This document shows, one piece after another, positions 8,337-15,806 of a DNA stretch of 20,407 bases. Every line of letters begins with the position of its first letter. Position 1 is the stretch's first letter. A program made the position numbers and the translations under genes. Source of the DNA: Caldifarciminota bacterium (GTDB lineage: Bacteria; Hydrothermota; Tepidihabitantia; Tepidihabitantales; Tepidihabitantaceae); assembly GCA_011049385.1 (NCBI GenBank), contig DSBX01000255.1:1-20407 (forward strand), given 5' to 3'. The notes under the pieces are model-generated. The model saw only the letters and a list, made by a program, of their open reading frames with translations. It made no database searches and was not told the origin of the DNA.

Positions 8337-9524
8337 ATGACGAAGCTAGAACTCAGGAACATCGGGCAGCTTCGCGAAGCCGCAGTCGAATTTGGGGACC
8401 TGACTATCCTGGTCGGACCACAAGCGAGCGGTAAGAGCATCTTCCTGCAGTTCCTGAAGCTGCATCTTGATTCGCGCAAGATCGTCGCCGACCTGCGCAA
8501 GCACGGCCTAGTGCGGCAAAGGGACATCAGCAGTTTCCTCGGGCTGTATCTTGGCGAAGGGATGTCCGGCCTGTGGAGCAACGGTCCCAACGGGAGTCAG
8601 GTGACGGTGGACAACACCGCGGTAGATATGACCAGCGTGCTGCGGATTCGACTGGGGAAGCATGAACCAGAGGAGGTGCTCTTCTACATTCCTGCCCAAC
8701 GTGTCCTTGCGTTGAACCAGCAGGGTTGGTGGAGACCGTTCAGCGACTACCGTCCCAACGACCCCTATATCGCCCGAGCCTTCAGCGAGAACATCAGGAT
8801 TCTGATGGAACAGGGTCGGTTCACAAGAGCGGAGGGCGGCCTGTTTCCTAGGAGCAGCCGGCTGAAGCGCGAAATCCGCGATGAACTCGACAGGGCGGTT
8901 TTCCACGGTTTCGGTCTTACCATAGACGACGTCGGCGGCCAGAAGCGCTTGGTATTGGTGAATCGCGGTGCGAAGTACCCATTTATGGTGTGGTCGGCCG
9001 GACAGCGCGAGTTCGTACCACTCCTGCTCGGGCTCTACTGGTTGATGCCCCCGGCCCGGGTATCGCGGCGTGCGCAACTTCAATGGGCCGTCATCGAGGA
9101 AGTCGAGATGGGTTTGCATCCCAAGGCCATTTCAGCAGTCATGATCGCGGTCTTGGATTTGGTATCGCGCGGATACAGGGTCGTGCTCTCGACGCACTCA
9201 CCGCACGTGCTCGACGTTGTCTGGGCGATTAGGACCATCCAACAACACCAAGCCGGCTACGAACCAATCCTGAAGATGTTCGGCCTTGAGCGCACGCAGC
9301 CGACGCAGAAGCTGGCAGAACGCGTCCTTCAGGCGACGTATCGTTCCTTCTACTTCAACCCCGTGCCGACACTAGCTCCGACAGTGACCGACATCTCCGA
9401 ACTCGATCCCGGCTCGGCTGACGCGGCAGTGGCCGGCTGGGGCGGGCTGAGTGAGTTCAGCGGCCGCATCGCAGACATTGTGGCCAGGGTTGTGGCCGAT
9501 GCCGAGCACCGGGGGGAGGAGTGA
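8337..9524 (+). CDS. AAA15 / OLD-like ATPase of a two-gene defence module
   Basis: 395-aa ABC-type AAA ATPase related to the OLD and AAA15 families. Visible motifs are Walker A GPQASGKS (27-34), a signature-like WSAGQRE (~219-225), Walker B VIEEVEMGLHP (~252-262) and the switch His LSTHSP (~284-289). The usual Pro of EEPEMGLHP is Val here. There is no Toprim domain, so nuclease activity is not in this chain; the 152-aa protein behind it is the likely effector. The stop and the next start share GTGA (9521-9524), pointing to coupled translation. In such pairs (OLD-, Septu- and PARIS-type systems) the ATPase senses infection and licenses its partner; that role here is inference. It is flanked by orphan methyltransferase tails B and C. 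Confidence 0.85.
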   Translation: MTKLELRNIGQLREAAVEFGDLTILVGPQASGKSIFLQFLKLHLDSRKIVADLRKHGLVRQRDISSFLGLYLGEGMSGLWSNGPNGSQVTVDNTAVDMTSVLRIRLGKHEPEEVLFYIPAQRVLALNQQGWWRPFSDYRPNDPYIARAFSENIRILMEQGRFTRAEGGLFPRSSRLKREIRDELDRAVFHGFGLTIDDVGGQKRLVLVNRGAKYPFMVWSAGQREFVPLLLGLYWLMPPARVSRRAQLQWAVIEEVEMGLHPKAISAVMIAVLDLVSRGYRVVLSTHSPHVLDVVWAIRTIQQHQAGYEPILKMFGLERTQPTQKLAERVLQATYRSFYFNPVPTLAPTVTDISELDPGSADAAVAGWGGLSEFSGRIADIVARVVADAEHRGEE

Positions 9525-9979
9525 CGTTCGAAGCCGCGGTCCGCGCCACGCCCGAGATCCGCAATGGCTACTACCCGGGGCTCCGGGCACTCAAGGGCGA
9601 GCACCGTACCAAAGTGACACGCAAGACCACCCAATGTAGCTGGCGCGGTAGCGTTGACATGGACGCTGATCTCGCCGCTCGATACCCGAATGATGCTCGT
9701 TGGGACTACGCGATTGGCTTCGGCTATCAGTCAAGGCAGGATGGGGTAGCGTTTGTTGAAGTTCACCACGCATCCTCTTCAGAAGTCGAAACCGTTATCA
9801 GGAAGAAGGACTGGCTCACTGGTTGGGTTGCGCGGTCAGCTCCGTCGCTGCGCGGCATGGCACCCGGGGGATTCCACTGGGTATCTACCGATGGCGTGCA
9901 TATTCCGCAAGGGAGCCGCCAGCGACGCCGGCTGGCGCTGTCGGGAATCACCGTTGGCAGCATGGCCCGGATTGGGTAG
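9521..9979 (+). CDS. Small nuclease-like partner of the AAA ATPase
   Basis: 152 aa starting at a GTG that overlaps the ATPase stop by four bases. The region D62 (RWDYAIGF), E80-V-H82 (VAFVEVHHASSSEV) and K95-K96 (VIRKKDWL) resembles the D…ExK/H core of PD-(D/E)XK nucleases, with His in the usual Lys place. The C-terminal third is basic (GSRQRRRLAL). I cannot name a family. The protein ends seven bases before orphan tail C, so its last residues could have been altered at that junction. It could instead be a non-catalytic sensor or inhibitor subunit. Confidence 0.65.
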   Translation: MTFEAAVRATPEIRNGYYPGLRALKGEHRTKVTRKTTQCSWRGSVDMDADLAARYPNDARWDYAIGFGYQSRQDGVAFVEVHHASSSEVETVIRKKDWLTGWVARSAPSLRGMAPGGFHWVSTDGVHIPQGSRQRRRLALSGITVGSMARIG

Positions 9980-9986
9980 GTGCCGA

Positions 9987-10091
9987 GACCAGGTGCTGGC
10001 CAAGCATTACGGATTCACGGATGAGGAGTTGGACTTCATCATCAACTACGACATCAAGTATCGGATGGGAAGAAGGGCGGGGGAGGAGTGA
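9987..10091 (+). repeat. Methyltransferase 3'-end repeat, copy C (orphan tail with native-looking end)
   Basis: Encodes DQVLAKHYGFTDEELDFIIN… ending GRRAGEE and a TGA stop, without a methyltransferase body upstream. It is 92/95 identical to copy A and shares the GGGGGAGGAG end with copy B. Because the AlbA_2 gene follows with this GGAGGAG as its ribosome site, copy C is probably the original methyltransferase 3' end, now separated from its gene by about 3.3 kb of cargo. Confidence 0.9.
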
Positions 10092-10098
10092 GTAGCCT

Positions 10099-11802
10099 GT
10101 GACTCAGTTTAGTCAAGCCGAGCTGGTCGAACTGGTTGACCGGCTGAGAGCGAAGCCGCATGAAACCGAATGGTTGGAGTTCAAAGGCGAGGCATGTGCT
10201 CCACAGAGAATTGGAGAGTATCTATCGGGACTTGCCAATTCGGCGGCTCTGAAGCGCAAGTTGCGCGGTTATCTGGTGTTCGGAGTGGAGAACAAGACTC
10301 ACAAAGTCATCGGCACGAACCACAATCCCGAGTCGGAGAAGAGCAATGGTCAACCACTGCTGTTGTGGCTTACTATGGGTTTGGCACCCCGAGTAGACCT
10401 GCGTGTCACTCGTTTCGAGCATCCTGACGGCCATGTTGTTGTGTTCGATGTGGAAGCAGCACACGACCGGCCGGTCGAGTTTCGCGGAACTGCCTATGTT
10501 CGGGTCAGTGAGTGCCTGACGCAGCTCAGAGAACACCCAGAGAAGGTGCGTGCCATCTGGAACCTGCGTACCGACTGGACTGCTCAGGTATGCGAGCGCG
10601 CTTCGCTGGATGATCTTGACCCGGACGCCATTGCCATGGCCCGGAAGCAGTTCGCGGAGAAGCACCCCGCGCAGGTGGAGGAAGCTGCGCACTGGGATGA
10701 CGAGGCTTTCCTTAACAAGGCCAAGCTAGCGGTGCAGGGCGCGGTTACGAATACTGCGGTTCTGTTGCTCGGGCGGCCCGAGGCGGCTACATTGCTGGCT
10801 CCGGCTGTGGCTCGCATCTCGTGGCTCCTGCGCGATGACAAGAACCAGGAGAAGGACTACGCGCACTTTGGGACACCGTTCATCCTTCAGGTGGACCGTG
10901 TTCTTAAGAGAATCCGCAACCTGACCATTCGTGCAATGCCCAGTGGGACACTATTCCCCAAGGAAATCAGCCAGTATGACCTATGGGTGATACGCGAGGC
11001 GCTTCATAACTGCATCGCGCATCAGGACTACGGGCTTGCCGGCCGTATCAACTTGGTCGAGACGCCGACTACGGTTCGGCTATCGAACATGGGGAGTTTC
11101 ATCCCCGGCAGTGTTGAACGGGTAATCGGACTGGACGCTCCACCTGAGTACTACCGTAACCGGTTCCTGGCCGAGGCAATGGTGAATCTGAATATGATTG
11201 ACACCCAGGGCGGGGGTATCAAGAAGATGTTCCGGACTCAGGCCGGCCGGTTTTTCCCGCTACCTGACTACGACCTGTCTCAGCAGAGCAGGGTCGAGGT
11301 TTCGATTGAGGGCCGAATTCTGGACGAGCGATACACGCGTCTTCTGATGGAACGGACTGACTTGGACCTGACTACTATGATGCTTCTCGACAAAGTCCAG
11401 AAGCGAAACCGGATTCCGCGCGAGGCACACAGGCGCCTGAAGTCCGATGGTCTTGTCGAAGGGCGCTATCCTAATCTCATCGTAGCCAAGCCGATTGCGC
11501 AGGCCACCGGCCAGAAGGCCCGTCATACCCGAGACAGTGGATTCAACCAGCAGTACTATCTGGACCTTGTTGTGAAGCTGGTGAAGGAGCACGGTCCAGT
11601 TACGCGCAAGGACATTGACGAGCTACTGTTAGACAAGCTCCCCGGGGTTCTCTCAGCAGAGCAGAGAAGAAGCAAGATACACAACCTGCTTACTCGTCTC
11701 TCGCGGGAGGGCCGCATCTGCAATACAGCGGGGCGTCGATACCCGTCATGGCGGATTGCTACCAGTCAAGATGCTCCTGAAGCAAAAGGGAATGGTACCT
11801 GA
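10099..11802 (+). CDS. AlbA_2 (Schlafen-type) and RecG-like ATP-binding domain protein
   Basis: 567 aa, GTG start, ribosome site GGGAGGAG inside repeat copy C about 11 bases upstream. The N-terminal AlbA_2/Schlafen-type nucleic-acid-binding domain (ETEWLEFKGE at 22-31; GYLVFGVENKTHKVIG; AYVRVSECLTQL) runs to ~150. A linker precedes a GHKL-type ATP-binding region of the kind found in 'RecG C-terminal' proteins (REALHNCIAHQDYG ~299-312, VRLSNMGSF, QGGGIKKMF). The C-terminal ~170 residues look like winged-helix DNA-binding units (GPVTRKDIDELL, then LLTRLSREGRI). Such proteins often accompany restriction systems and may act as regulators or effectors; the role is unproven. The gene probably belonged to the original operon directly behind the methyltransferase. 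Confidence 0.85.
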   Translation: MTQFSQAELVELVDRLRAKPHETEWLEFKGEACAPQRIGEYLSGLANSAALKRKLRGYLVFGVENKTHKVIGTNHNPESEKSNGQPLLLWLTMGLAPRVDLRVTRFEHPDGHVVVFDVEAAHDRPVEFRGTAYVRVSECLTQLREHPEKVRAIWNLRTDWTAQVCERASLDDLDPDAIAMARKQFAEKHPAQVEEAAHWDDEAFLNKAKLAVQGAVTNTAVLLLGRPEAATLLAPAVARISWLLRDDKNQEKDYAHFGTPFILQVDRVLKRIRNLTIRAMPSGTLFPKEISQYDLWVIREALHNCIAHQDYGLAGRINLVETPTTVRLSNMGSFIPGSVERVIGLDAPPEYYRNRFLAEAMVNLNMIDTQGGGIKKMFRTQAGRFFPLPDYDLSQQSRVEVSIEGRILDERYTRLLMERTDLDLTTMMLLDKVQKRNRIPREAHRRLKSDGLVEGRYPNLIVAKPIAQATGQKARHTRDSGFNQQYYLDLVVKLVKEHGPVTRKDIDELLLDKLPGVLSAEQRRSKIHNLLTRLSREGRICNTAGRRYPSWRIATSQDAPEAKGNGT

Positions 11803-11825
11803 GCAATGACGGCACAGCCGGGTTC

Positions 11826-11831
11826 TATAAT
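11826..11831 (+). promoter_or_regulatory. Possible -10 element before the DprA-like gene
   Basis: A perfect TATAAT stands at 11826-11831 in otherwise GC-rich DNA, 54 bases before the next start. No good -35 hexamer lies 16-18 bases upstream, so this is only a weak promoter call. Confidence 0.3.
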
Positions 11832-11884
11832 AAGTCGTGGATTCACAGGATATTGCCCATTGTTAACTGCCGGACGCTTCGTAG

Positions 11885-12508
11885 ATGATGAACAAAGGAG
11901 GGGGTGCGTCTGCCCTCCTCGGTGAGCGAGTGAGAATCAACGTTTCTGCCGTAGGGCTGCAAAGCGGTTCCACCGGTAACTCCACCCTCCTCGATTCCCC
12001 CCTCCTCGCCCTGTTCTGCTCCGTCAAATGCCCGGGGAGCATCATCTTGAAGACCTTCGACCTGATGAAGGAACTGCGGGATAAACAGGTCGGCGTCATC
12101 AGCGGGTTTCACGCGCCGATGGATAAGGAATGTCTCGATATCCTGTTGCGCGGGAAGGGGCCGGTAGTCTGGTGTCCGGCCCGGAGCATCGAGAAGATGC
12201 GGCTGAGTGCGGCTTACCGGCAGGCCATCGAAGCCGGGCGATTGCTCTTGCTGTCGCCGTTTCCTCCCGAGCAGAGTCGGATATCGGCAGAGCGGGCCGA
12301 ACTCAGAAACCGATTCGTGGCGGGCCTGGCCAAGCGGGTATTCGTGGCCTATGCCTCTCCGGGCGGCAAGGTTGAAGCGCTCTGCCGGGAGCTGGCCGCG
12401 GCCGGCAAGCCGCTGTTCACCTTTGAAGACCCGCACAATGCGAACCTGCTGTCCGCGGGCGCAAGACCTGTGCAGACGCCAGGCGAACTGGTCGCGGACC
12501 GTCAGTGA
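11885..12508 (+). CDS. DprA/Smf-like Rossmann-fold protein, possible defence-associated DprA homologue
   Basis: 207 aa with a compact DprA-like nucleotide-binding fold. LLALFCSVKCPGSIILKTFD (~40-59) is followed by VGVISGFHAPMDKECLDILL, VVWCPARSIEKMR, LLLLSPFPPEQSR, RNRFVAGLAKRVFVAYASPG and GGKVEALCRELAAAGKPLFT. True DprA binds ssDNA and loads RecA in transformation; this shorter single-domain form lacks the SAM and winged-helix parts, so a transformation role is unlikely. The start is uncertain: the two ATGs at 11885 and 11888 have no ribosome site before them, while a strong AAAGGAGGGG lies just after them inside a 7-bp hairpin (11896-11902 with 11913-11919). A GTG at 11930 is an alternative. 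It closes the defence island and precedes the rise in GC content. Confidence 0.75.
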   Translation: MMNKGGGASALLGERVRINVSAVGLQSGSTGNSTLLDSPLLALFCSVKCPGSIILKTFDLMKELRDKQVGVISGFHAPMDKECLDILLRGKGPVVWCPARSIEKMRLSAAYRQAIEAGRLLLLSPFPPEQSRISAERAELRNRFVAGLAKRVFVAYASPGGKVEALCRELAAAGKPLFTFEDPHNANLLSAGARPVQTPGELVADRQ

Positions 12509-12620
12509 CCGCGACCGATTGGCCCGAAGGGCAGCTACCGCCCGGCGGTGTCGTCCGGCGTGAGGGCACAGGAACTGTTTTTCGCAGGACGCATTGGTTG
12601 CGAAAGGGCCTCGGGTCGGC

Positions 12621-12648
12621 TTGACAGGGCGGGGCGGGAGTCTAGACT
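12621..12648 (+). promoter_or_regulatory. Promoter of the beta-helix gene
   Basis: TTGACA at 12621-12626 and TAGACT at 12643-12648 are separated by 16 bases, and the gene starts at 12687 behind AAGGAGG (12671-12677). The remaining DNA between 12509 and 12620 shows no gene. Confidence 0.55.
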
Positions 12649-12686
12649 GCCCTGACGGCGCAAGCACCTAAAGGAGGAACACCATC

Positions 12687-14207
12687 ATGCGCATTGTCAC
12701 GTCCGTCTTGCTGGCCGCCGCGGTCGCGGCCGCGGGGGTCATCGTCGTGCCCGATGATTACCCGACCATCCAAGCCGGGCTCAACGCCGCCGCCTACGGC
12801 GATACGGTGCTGGTGATGCCCGGCACCTACCCGGAGAACATCACCTGGCCGGCGCGGGACGGCATCCGGCTTTATTCCGCCGAGGGCCCGGCCGCAACCG
12901 TCATTGACGGCGGCGGCAACGGGCGGGTGATGGACATCGCCGGCAACAGTATCAGGGAAGCCACCGAACTGCGCGGGTTCACCATCACCGGCGGTCGGAT
13001 GGAAGGCAGTAGCGGCTCCGGCGCGGGTATCCGTGTCAGCGACGCCAACCCTGTCATCACCGGCAATATCATCCGGGGCAATGAGAACGTGACCGATTCG
13101 GGCCAGACGTCGGGCCGGAACTACGGCGGCGGGCTCTACATCAGAAACGACGCTTCCGGTCGCGCGACCGAGGTGCGGTTCAATGTCATTGACAGCAACC
13201 GCCAGGTGGACGGCGCCTGGAACTACGGCGCGGGCGTCTATGTCACCGGCGCGGGCGGGGCGGTTCTCCGGCAGAACGTCATTCGCGGCAACGTCAACGA
13301 GTCCGAACACAATCCTTCCAACCGGGGCCACGGCGCCGGGGTGTACATCGCTGACGGCGCGCTGTTGTTTTCGAATCTCATCGTCGGCAACGTCAACCGG
13401 ACCAATGCCTGGAACTACGGCGCGGGCGTCGCCTGCACCGGCACCCGGGCGGAGCTGTACGCCAACACCATCGTCGCCAACGCCTGCCAGGGCGGGACCT
13501 GGCGTTACGGCGGCGGGGTGTTCGTGTATCTGAACACCGCCGCGGCGGTGAAGAACAACATCATCGTCGGGAACGCGGCCGGGCAGGGCGGCGGTCTGTA
13601 CCGTTTCGACCACGCCAGCGCGTTGTTGGACAATTCCCACAATGACGTCTGGAACAATACCGGCGGCAACTATGCCAACTGCTCGCCCGGGCCGGGCTGT
13701 ATTTCGGAGGACCCGCTGTTCGCGGCCGGGCCGATGGGCGGGTATTACCTGAGCCAGGTCGCGGCCGGCCAGCCGGACAACAGTCCCTGCGTTGATGCCG
13801 GCGATACCATCATCACCGCCTGGCCGGTGAATCTGGACTCGATGCTTCTCGCCTGGACCACCCGCACCGATTCGGTGATGGACGCGCCGCCGATTGACAT
13901 CGGCTATCATTACCCGGTCGGGGTGATGACCGGGGTCGCGGAGATGCCTTCGTTCGTCTGCCGGCCGGTCCGGGTGACCCCGAATCCCTCGACCGGGTCG
14001 GTGCGTTTCAGCCTGCCCGGAACAGGCGGGCCGGTGCGGCTGGCGATTCACGATGCGGCGGGCCGGCTCGTGCGTGTGCTTACGGGCGTCGGGCCGCTGG
14101 AGTGGGACGGCCGCGACGCGGCCGGCCGGAAGGTCGCGGCCGGGGTCTATCCCTGGCGGGTCGAGGGTGGCGGGAACATCACCTCGGGCCGGTTGTTGCG
14201 GCTCTAG
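12687..14207 (+). CDS. Secreted right-handed beta-helix protein with C-terminal FlgD-like sorting domain
   Basis: 506 aa. A signal peptide (MRIVTSVLLAAAVAAAG) is followed directly by VPDDYPTIQAGLNAAAYGDTV, the standard opening of right-handed parallel beta-helix repeat proteins. Residues ~40-370 form repeated coils with a recurring aromatic-Gly-Gly unit (RNYGGGLYI, WNYGAGVYV, RGHGAGVYI, WNYGAGVAC, WRYGGGVFV) and N-x-I-x-G-N rungs. The C-terminal ~85 residues (VRVTPNPSTGSVRFSL … LEWDGRDAAGRKVAAGVYPW) are a FlgD-Ig / type IX-secretion-like domain, suggesting export to the cell surface. No catalytic motif can be assigned, so polysaccharide binding or cleavage is only a possibility. Strong ribosome site AAGGAGG nine bases ahead of the ATG. 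Confidence 0.85.
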   Translation: MRIVTSVLLAAAVAAAGVIVVPDDYPTIQAGLNAAAYGDTVLVMPGTYPENITWPARDGIRLYSAEGPAATVIDGGGNGRVMDIAGNSIREATELRGFTITGGRMEGSSGSGAGIRVSDANPVITGNIIRGNENVTDSGQTSGRNYGGGLYIRNDASGRATEVRFNVIDSNRQVDGAWNYGAGVYVTGAGGAVLRQNVIRGNVNESEHNPSNRGHGAGVYIADGALLFSNLIVGNVNRTNAWNYGAGVACTGTRAELYANTIVANACQGGTWRYGGGVFVYLNTAAAVKNNIIVGNAAGQGGGLYRFDHASALLDNSHNDVWNNTGGNYANCSPGPGCISEDPLFAAGPMGGYYLSQVAAGQPDNSPCVDAGDTIITAWPVNLDSMLLAWTTRTDSVMDAPPIDIGYHYPVGVMTGVAEMPSFVCRPVRVTPNPSTGSVRFSLPGTGGPVRLAIHDAAGRLVRVLTGVGPLEWDGRDAAGRKVAAGVYPWRVEGGGNITSGRLLRL

Positions 14208-14239
14208 CGGCGGGCGAGAGCGGTACGCAGGCGCGGGGT

Positions 14240-14589
14240 TCAGCGGAGAAGAACGATGCGGCGGGTGAGCGGGGGTTCGGGGCCGTCGGTTTCGAGCCGG
14301 ATGAACCAGGTGCCGGCGCTTCGAGCCCGGCCCAGCCGAAGTATGCCGGTCGGGCCGGGTCGAGCCGGAGCTCGCGCGCGCCGGGCGGAAGTGCCGGGAC
14401 CGAGGCCGGGTCGAGGTACTGCCATTCGTCGTCCGCGCCCCAGGTCAGCGCGCCCCGGGCCGCGAGTTCGTCCAGCCGGGCCGTATCGAGGACCGGCACC
14501 GCGACCAGCCGGGCGGGAGTCGCCGCGGCCGCGGTGACCGTTGCGGCAATGAGCAGGAGGAGAAAGGGAAGCCGCCGGGTGTCGCCCAC
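14240..14589 (-). pseudogene. Short secreted protein with C-terminal sorting-type end, frameshifted
   Basis: From a GTG at 14589, 12 bases behind the esterase stop, the frame gives a signal peptide (MGDTRRLPFLLLLIAATVTAAAA) and LVAVPVLDTARLDELAARGA…AYFGWAG. It then turns into low-complexity Pro/Ser/Ala sequence ending only at 14179, inside the convergent beta-helix gene. The neighbouring frame from about 14335 reads RSAGTWFIRLETDGPEPPLT and ends RRIVLLR at 14240, exactly like the last strand of the sorting domains in this window. A one-base shift near 14325-14345 would join them into a protein of about 116 aa. It may be a remnant of a larger surface protein, or a sequencing error. The N-terminal part alone does not identify a family. 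Confidence 0.5.
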
Positions 14590-14601
14590 GGGCGGAAGCG
14601 G

Positions 14602-15744
14602 CTATTGCGCCTTGACGATTCGGACCGCCCGGCCGGTGCCGGCGGCACTGCGCAGGAAGTAGACGCCCGGGCCGAGGTCGCCGCCGATGGCCGGCCCGCT
14701 CATCACGCCGACGAGGTTGCCGACCGCGTCGTAGACGAGCACGTCGGAGGATTCGTAGCCGGAGAGCAGGGTCTGGCCGACGAACGGGTTGGGCCGGACC
14801 GAGAGCCGCCCGGGCCGGTGGCCCCGGCCGCCGCGGACCCCGACCGTGGGCAGACGGACCTCGACCGTTTCGAGGGCCGGGCTCATCCGCAGTGAGTCAC
14901 CGTAAAGCCAGGCGAAGTTCCAGGCGCTTTCGTCGCCGTGCAGGTAGCGCTCGAAGAGCGCGGTGAGGTAGCGCCGGGAGTTGCGCAACTGTTCTTCGCG
15001 GGTGATGGTGGCGGTGCCGCCGTTTTCCCACCAGTAGGAGTAGTCCATGAAGTAGCCGTGGTTCGCGCCTTCGATGACCGCGAAGGTGCCCGGCGCCGGC
15101 GCGTCCTGCCAGTAGGCGGCCCGGACGGTGGGCCCGGGCGCGATGTTGTCCACCCCGCCGCCGATGATGAACTTGGGCAGGTCGAGGTCGGCGGAGTTGG
15201 TCGCCGGGTCGGTCTGCGGACTGCCGAGGGCGCCGGCCGCGCGCAGGGTGTCGCCGAGGTCGAAGATGTCCGCGGCCAGCATCGAGAGCCCGCCGCCCAT
15301 CGAGTGGCCGCAGAAACCCCAGTTGGCGCGGTCCACCCGGCCTTCGAACGGGTCGCCGGTGACGGTGTCGAACGCGGCGACGAAACGGGCCGCGTCGGTC
15401 ATGAGCCGGGCCCGCTTGTCGTGTTCGGGCCGGATTATCGGGTTGGAAATCGTCGGCAGGACGGCAATGTAGCCCCAGGTCGCAAAGTGCTCGGCGTAGC
15501 TGTAGTAGCGGTCTATGCCCATCTGCCAGCCGTGGCCGAAGACGATGACCGGCGCGGGCGCGGCCGACCGCGGTATCACCCCGGCGGATTCCGGGTAGTA
15601 GATGCGCGAATCGTGCATTATCTCGGTCGTGCCCGGGATGTCTTCGACGCGGAAGCCGGCCGAGAAGCGGCCCGGCGCCGAGTATTCGGGTTGGGCGAAG
15701 GCCAGGGCGGATACGAGCGCGAGCAGAACCAGAGAGCTTCTCAT
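14602..15744 (-). CDS. Secreted alpha/beta hydrolase (PET-hydrolase / dienelactone-hydrolase-like) with C-terminal sorting domain
   Basis: 380 aa. The signal peptide MRSSLVLLALVSALAFA leads into an alpha/beta hydrolase of about 270 residues. The nucleophile is in GHSMGGG (Ser148), the acid is probably Asp199 in IIGGGVDNIAP, and the base is His229 in EGANHGYF; VIVFGHGW (67-73) is the oxyanion region. The string RVDRANWGFCGHSMGGGLSM and IIGGGVDNIAP resemble cutinase/PET-hydrolase-type polyesterases and chlorophyllase-like esterases. Residues ~313-380 (LSVRPNPFVGQTLLSGY…DLGPGVYFLR…VRIVKAQ) are a type IX-secretion-like sorting domain. Substrate is unknown; a secreted esterase on lipids or polyesters is the safest statement. 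It follows its own promoter at 15767-15794 with GAGG close to the start. Confidence 0.85.
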   Translation of the reverse strand: MRSSLVLLALVSALAFAQPEYSAPGRFSAGFRVEDIPGTTEIMHDSRIYYPESAGVIPRSAAPAPVIVFGHGWQMGIDRYYSYAEHFATWGYIAVLPTISNPIIRPEHDKRARLMTDAARFVAAFDTVTGDPFEGRVDRANWGFCGHSMGGGLSMLAADIFDLGDTLRAAGALGSPQTDPATNSADLDLPKFIIGGGVDNIAPGPTVRAAYWQDAPAPGTFAVIEGANHGYFMDYSYWWENGGTATITREEQLRNSRRYLTALFERYLHGDESAWNFAWLYGDSLRMSPALETVEVRLPTVGVRGGRGHRPGRLSVRPNPFVGQTLLSGYESSDVLVYDAVGNLVGVMSGPAIGGDLGPGVYFLRSAAGTGRAVRIVKAQ

Positions 15745-15766
15745 CTTTGCCTCATTTCAGCATAAC

Positions 15767-15794
15767 AGAATACCACCCCGGCCCGGAAATGCAA
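15767..15794 (-). promoter_or_regulatory. Promoter of the secreted esterase gene
   Basis: On the minus strand TTGCAT (15794-15789) and TATTCT (15772-15767) are 16 bases apart. The start codon at 15744 lies shortly downstream, giving a very short leader. It lies just past the terminator hairpin of the upstream gene. Confidence 0.45.
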
Positions 15795-15806
15795 GAGAGA
15801 AGACGC

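Noticed and set aside
9753..10091. An open frame ending in the methyltransferase C-terminus
   Set aside because: Its first two thirds are an out-of-frame reading of the nuclease-like gene and it has no ribosome site; only the last 35 codons (repeat copy C) mean anything.
12509..12620. Possible terminator behind the DprA-like gene
   Set aside because: A short GCCC-GAA-GGGC stem and a distant run of five T are present but not adjacent, so no intrinsic terminator can be supported.
12642..14051. A 469-codon open frame on the minus strand
   Set aside because: Antisense of the beta-helix gene; biased composition, no ribosome site, no domain.
14102..14662. Plus-strand open frames between the beta-helix gene and the esterase
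   Set aside because: Composed of Arg/Gly/Ala/Ser runs; the minus strand gives a signal peptide and a sorting-type C-terminus instead.
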